NCBI GenBank assembly: GCA_021234155.1
Contig: JAJEKV010000058.1
Span: forward strand, 1,357,060-1,421,059
Direction: 5' to 3'
Length of the DNA: 64,000 bases
Source: Isoetes taiwanensis
Lineage: Eukaryota > Streptophyta > Lycopodiopsida > Isoetales > Isoetaceae
Shown here: positions 59,991 through 64,000 of the stretch, one piece after another
Layout: every line of letters begins with the position of its first letter
How positions within the stretch are numbered: the first letter of the stretch is position 1
The notes under the pieces: model-generated
What the model saw: the letters and a program-made list of their open reading frames with translations, nothing else
What the model was told of the DNA's origin: nothing
The model's database searches: none
Program-made: the position numbers and the translations under genes

Positions 59991-61169
59991 ATGGCAACAA
60001 CAAGTGTAGAAATGATGAAGTATGGAGCGATTCTGGGGGAGATAAAGTGGCAGTGTGGCATATTCAATAGTGTGGAGGAGCTAAAGGCAAGCAGAAGCAA
60101 TGCAGCCATCTTGGGTGAAAAGTTTTCAGATCTATGCGGGCTGCGCGAATTCATTCTAGAAAGGGAGAACAGGTTGGAGCACGTCTGGTTCCTCAAGACA
60201 CCTGCAAACTTCAGCAGAGTGGAAGGCTTTGCAGAAGCCATGGTGTCTAAGCTTTCGACCCTACGTTTGATGCAGGTGCATCTTGGCGAGGAGCACATCC
60301 AGGTGCTAAATGCAGCTCTGTACAAGAACAAGCATAAGCTCAAGCTTTCAACTCTGGTGTTGCTGGACTGTCAGCTAGATGATGCATCTGCAGCAGCTGC
60401 AGCTCAGCTATTAAAACATATACAGAGGGTTCAGATATTCCAAGTCCAAGATGGTGCCATTGACCTTCATTGCTTTGGAAAAGTGCTTGTGCATCCAGAG
60501 TGCAAGACTTGGGATTTGCGCCTCTGTATCAATGGAAACAACAAAAGCAACCTTGAATGGCTTGGGGATGCACTCGCAAGTGGAAGCTGCAGGCTGCGAA
60601 AATTGAGCTTGGAGAAATGCGCATTCCCTTGTAAACTCATCCATGCTCTCAAGGAACCTGCTTGTAAGTTGGAGGGTCTTGAACTAGCTTCATTGCATTC
60701 TGACAAGAAGACTATAATGGAACTTGCAAATGCCATTCAGGAATCCAACAACAAGCTTTGGTTCTTTCAGATATCAGATAGCTGCCTCGACTCCAAGGGG
60801 CACCAGTTGAGAGCTGATAAGGTTCGTTTCCTTTTGCATGAGGGTGTGTTGAAGTCAAGAACCATAACACACATGGTTTTGTGGGTTCAAAGAGTGGATA
60901 AGTTCTCCATGGGAAAAACTTGCCAGGCCATCTTCTCCCAGCTACTCCGGAGCCCGAAATGTCGGCTTCAGAGTTTCACCTTAACATATGGGAGGGCTTA
61001 CAGAGATGACAAGGTATTAGAAGCATTCCAGAGTGCTATGTTGGATGCCCTCGAAGCCAATATCATGAACCGGCTCAAGAACTTGGAGCTTGGGCCATGG
61101 CAGTCAAATTCCCTCGAATCACGCTGGTTCAATATATTCAATTGCAATGCAGACAGTGCTGGACATTGA
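59991..61169 (+). CDS. Intronless leucine-rich-repeat protein, 392 aa
   Basis: The single frame starts at the first ATG after an in-frame TGA at 59970. From about residue 85 on, the protein is built of irregular leucine-rich repeats of the ribonuclease-inhibitor type: LSTLRLMQVHLGEEHIQVLN, LSTLVLLDCQLDD, RLRKLSLEKCAF, CKLEGLELASLHSDKKTIME, RLQSFTLTYGRAY and RLKNLELGPW. Between the leucine strands are helical segments (ALYKNKH, AIQESNNK). No signal peptide, membrane segment, kinase or NB-ARC domain is present, so a cytosolic or nuclear scaffold that binds other proteins is the likely form. It may be one member of a lineage-expanded family or the LRR part of a former NLR. The 133-codon antisense frame over its 5' half is a shadow. 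The exact partner and role are unknown. Confidence 0.75.
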   Translation: MATTSVEMMKYGAILGEIKWQCGIFNSVEELKASRSNAAILGEKFSDLCGLREFILERENRLEHVWFLKTPANFSRVEGFAEAMVSKLSTLRLMQVHLGEEHIQVLNAALYKNKHKLKLSTLVLLDCQLDDASAAAAAQLLKHIQRVQIFQVQDGAIDLHCFGKVLVHPECKTWDLRLCINGNNKSNLEWLGDALASGSCRLRKLSLEKCAFPCKLIHALKEPACKLEGLELASLHSDKKTIMELANAIQESNNKLWFFQISDSCLDSKGHQLRADKVRFLLHEGVLKSRTITHMVLWVQRVDKFSMGKTCQAIFSQLLRSPKCRLQSFTLTYGRAYRDDKVLEAFQSAMLDALEANIMNRLKNLELGPWQSNSLESRWFNIFNCNADSAGH

Positions 61170-62129
61170 ATTGACGACCTTCAGCAACATTCAAGACCTT
61201 CAGAAATGACAGTGTGGTTGATTGATTTGGATATATTGCCTACTGGTAGAACCTTGGCCTATATATTTATGGAGTACAGCTGGGACAAAAAATAAAATAC
61301 TAAAGACTGCAGGCAAAAAGTCCACCATAATTTACCTGTTTGTGGATTTGTGCATGCACATATGTTTTCCTGCATTTTTACATTATATTGTGTTAAGGTC
61401 ATTGGACTACAAGACTATGTGTATTGTTAATAGTAACAAAATCACAAACACACACACACACACAAAAAAAAGGGGGGCACTTCTCGTAACTGTACATATT
61501 GCACATAATAATTTTATATGGCCAGACGCTCTATTTTTCTGTCAAACTGCCGCCATTTTGAATATTTACCAAACAAAAACATGTATGGTCTTGTGCATCT
61601 CCTGCCTATTTAATAGCTTATTTCCCCTCGTGATACTATTTAAAGATGTGATGTGAGATTTTTAAATGGGAACAAACATGTTATCGCATGTTAAGAGATT
61701 TTAAAATGTCAACATATTCACTCGGCTTGGCTTCTTAAAGATGTGATGAGAGATTTTAAAATGGGAAACTCGTCTTGGAAGTGATAGCTTGGTGTATGCT
61801 TCTTCTCTATAAAAGTCCATTCAATTCATTTCAATTCTATTATCTTAAGCGAGTTCCAGAGGTTTTTTGAGAGCTGCTAAATCAGGCAGTTCTTTATGTT
61901 CAAGCATACTTGCCCCAACTTATTTCGAGATGACAAATACTTGTCGCCCTCTTGTACTTCAAGCACTGGCAACGATGATTTTTTGCATATAACTATATAC
62001 ATGTGTCTTTCATAAAAAAATAGTCTACATTTTTGTATGCACATGTTCTAACATAAATAAATAGAGTCTACATTTTCTGCAATACGACAAGTTAATGACT
62101 TTTATTTATCTTTTAAACTGAAAAAAAAC
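61170..62129. other. 3' flank of LRR gene and 5' flank of dioxygenase
   Basis: A short (CA)n run lies at 61447-61463. An imperfect duplication of AAGATGTGATG-GAGATTTTAAAATGGGAA lies at 61642-61670 and 61737-61765. The plus ORF at 61222-61656 crosses the CA run and is not believed. A CATGCAG just before 62136 could be a splice acceptor, so an upstream dioxygenase exon cannot be excluded. Confidence 0.45.
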
Positions 62130-63562
62130 ATGCAGATCAGGTACTTAAGGGCTTTGTTTGAAGAGATGTTTGTTCAAGCCATGGGTCTCCGAAAAGAAGA
62201 GGTGAAGGGAGTGAAAGATCTTGCCGATTCAGGCATCGATTCAGTTCCTCACTTCTATGTTAGACCAGTCCATGAGCGCCCTTCCAAATCCATTTCATCC
62301 AACAGCCTTCTCCAACAAATCCCTGTTATCGATCTCAATAATCTTAATTCTGTTGACAGATCTTCCCTGGTGGCCGCCATAGCTGATGCCTGTAAAAACT
62401 GGGGTTTCTTCCAGGTCCCTGTCATTCTCTAGGCATACTAAGTACTAACATTCGTGCTTTTTCTTTTAAGTAGTACTTAAGTTCATTTTTTACTATTTGA
62501 ATGTGCAGGTGATTAACCATGGAATTCCAAACGAGACGTTGCATGGTATGATCAGAGTGGCTCACCAGTTTTTTGAGCTGCCAATGCATGAAAAAATGGC
62601 CTACCATTCTAAAAACGTGTCCAAGTATTTAAATTCAGCACAGTATGGGACGAGCTTCAATCCTGAGGCTGAGAGGGTACCAGATTGGCGGGACGTTCTA
62701 AGGCATTCTGGCGGCCCTTTGCCAGAGATAATTGAAACATGGCCAAAAGAACCCGCTGCATACAGGTACTTTGTTGAAATCTAATATTGGAATGATGTAA
62801 CTTAGTCTGTTTCTAAGGACGAAAAAAAGCTATATTGAATTGAAATGAAGTAAGAACTTTTTTGGCGCTACAGGGAAACTGCAGCAAAATATTGCAAGGG
62901 CATGAAAGTGGTGGCAGAATTTGTATTGGGTTTGATCTCCGAGAGTCTGGGTTTGGATTGTGATTATTTGAAGAGAGCTTTCGGAGGCTGTCCGCAGCAG
63001 AAAGTGCTGGTAAATTACTACCCGCCATGTCCAAACCCAGATCTAGTGCTAGGTCTGAGCAGCCACCACGACGGAGGAGGAATCACGATTCTGCTGCAGG
63101 ACGGAACGGCAGGATTAGAATGCCTGCACGAAGGGCAGTGGGTCCAAATTGAACCCACAGAAAACGCTCTCATAATCAACGTGGCCGATCAGATCCAGGC
63201 AAGCAACGTACTGCGCCTGTTACGTTTAAGTACATTAATTAATCAATCTGCTGCTACAATGAATTGAAGTTTGTTTTGTGTGGGATGAGTAGGTATGGAG
63301 CAATGACAGGTATCAGAGTGTGGAGCACAGGGCAGTGGTAAATTCAACGAAAACGCGTGTCTCTGTGGTAACCTTCTACAATCCAGATGGCAATTCAGTG
63401 GTTGCACCAATTCGTGAGCTGGTTGATGAAGAGCATCCTGCAGTGTACAGAGGCCACTTGTTCAACGAATATCGCAAGGCACATGACCGCAAACGGCAGG
63501 ATAGCGTTCCTACTTGCCTTCCGGATTTTAAGATCAAGCATCCCTCATCCAATCTGGCATGA
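62130..63562 (+). CDS. 2-oxoglutarate/Fe(II)-dependent dioxygenase (DOXC type), 4 exons
   Basis: Exons are 62130-62414, 62509-62765, 62874-63198 and 63293-63562, giving 378 aa, a usual family length. The N-terminal domain contains IPVIDL (64-69) and NWGFFQ|VINHG across intron 1. YYPPCPNPD is at 229-237. The iron ligands are H245 and D247 (HHDGGG) and H301 (VEHR), and the 2-oxoglutarate-binding Arg is R311 in RVS. All catalytic residues are kept, so it should oxidise a small molecule (hydroxylation, desaturation or similar) with 2-oxoglutarate, O2 and Fe(II), in the cytosol. The substrate cannot be told from sequence; plant DOXC enzymes act on hormones and phenolics. Introns 1 and 2 are GT-AG. 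Intron 3 has a GC donor (CAG|GCAAGC); a GT donor at 63208 would add only ASN. The start is uncertain: ATG codons at 62166 and 62181 are alternatives, and MGLRKEEV (62181) fits the family well. Confidence 0.88.
63199..63292 (+). other. Probable GC-AG intron of the dioxygenase gene
   Basis: The donor CAG|GCAAGC is the consensus form for GC donors and the acceptor is GATGAGTAG. It joins INVADQIQ to VWSNDRYQSVEHR exactly as in the family. Using the GT nine bases later (AAC|GTACTG) also keeps frame but inserts three residues in a conserved strand. Confidence 0.75.
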
Positions 63563-63566
63563 CGTA

Positions 63567-63666
63567 TAAGGGTAAGACAACTGGGAAGTGATTCCCCGAT
63601 TGGCAGCTACCGGCGTTAGCCGGGAGCTGCAAGCCGGTGAATCACTGACCGGTTTTCTTACCCTTA
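63567..63666. mobile_element. 100-bp hairpin (foldback/MITE) in the dioxygenase 3' UTR
   Basis: It starts TAAGGGTAAG and ends CTTACCCTTA (perfect 10-bp inverted ends), with arms of about 49 nt that pair at roughly 80% and a tiny loop at ACCGGCG/AGCCGG. It begins five bases after the TGA, so it is probably transcribed in the 3' UTR. No clear target duplication was seen. Confidence 0.85.
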
Positions 63667-64000
63667 CAATATCATGGTTGGGGAGTGATTTTGAGCTCAC
63701 GGCTGATGGCTATGGTGCTATGATTTTAATCCCTATTTGGTTTTGATCTCTGTTTCCCTTTCATATCCGTTCTTCAGCTGCTGTACAAGGTCAGAATAAG
63801 AAGCAAAACAACAAATAGTTGTTCTTCAGCTTCTTCTGTACACGGTCGGACGGAACAAGCAGCAACACAAATTCCTGTTTCTGTAACCGGATCAACAGGT
63901 AATCCGGAATCTTCATACCCGATTAGCATTCCTGGATATTGGCCGTGCCACATGGCATCAGGGAAATACGCCACCGGAAGAAATCACGACCCAACCATGA
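63667..64000. other. 3' flank with imperfect direct repeat
   Basis: TTCTTCAGCTGCTGTACAAGG (63772) recurs as TTCTTCAGCTTCTTCTGTACA (63823) about 51 bp on, with AAGCA-CAACA words after each. No gene is seen on to the end of the window. Confidence 0.5.

Noticed and set aside
59942-60343. 133-codon minus-strand ORF
   Set aside because: Antisense shadow of the LRR coding sequence.
61222-61656. 144-codon plus-strand ORF after the LRR gene
   Set aside because: It crosses a CA microsatellite and is Cys/Ile/Phe-rich, as expected for chance translation of AT-rich 3' flank.

Overview
The window looks like gene-poor nuclear DNA from a land plant with a large, repeat-rich genome. Evidence for a plant: a spliced DOXC-type 2-oxoglutarate dioxygenase gene, a plant-type L1 LINE (APE endonuclease, RT with a YADD box, CPFC zinc knuckle, DUF4283-like ORF1 remnant), an initiator-tRNA-Met primer-site motif and a tRNA-derived SINE. 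A fern or other non-seed vascular plant is my guess, but nothing here settles the lineage. There are no rRNA genes, intact tRNA genes or bacterial operons.

Layout. 1-2.4 kb: nothing supportable beyond a TATA-like site. 2.4-5.3 and 9.3-12.4 kb: two diverged copies of one 3-kb repeat. 12.4-17.8 and 29.8-33.7 kb: two collinear copies of a second, composite repeat built from a roughly 0.7-kb unit (called R1 here), broken by LINE tails and a 174-bp foldback hairpin. 18.4-20.8 kb: a decayed LINE with a YIADD box and a (CTTC)n tail. 23.2-24.3 kb: a GATTC-rich degenerate satellite and a MITE with perfect 22-bp inverted repeats. 34.9-35.3 kb: a tRNA-type SINE. 35.5-41.3 kb: small unfamiliar gene pieces (two related Gly/Arg-rich exons, a 116-aa three-exon coiled-coil gene, and a frameshifted antisense gene) with a non-autonomous hAT element among them. 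40.2-40.4 and 42.8-43.3 kb: arrays of short palindromes at about 57-bp spacing. 45.1-49.0 kb: an L1 LINE ORF2 pseudogene on the minus strand with a poly(A) tail. 49-51.3 kb: LTR-like sequence and tandem primer-site repeats. 54.8-55.3 kb: another inverted-repeat DNA element, next to a probable LINE ORF1 remnant. 57.6-58.3 kb: CACTA-like sequence.

The best genes are at the right end, both on the plus strand: an intronless leucine-rich-repeat protein (59,991-61,169) and a four-exon 2OG-Fe(II) dioxygenase (62,130-63,562) with a probable GC-AG intron and a 100-bp perfect-ended hairpin five bases after its stop codon. The two genes show no obvious shared pathway. I did not find a clear new biological system. 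The most unusual structures are the palindrome arrays, the small gene pieces between 35.5 and 41.3 kb, and the TIR elements with readable target duplications.
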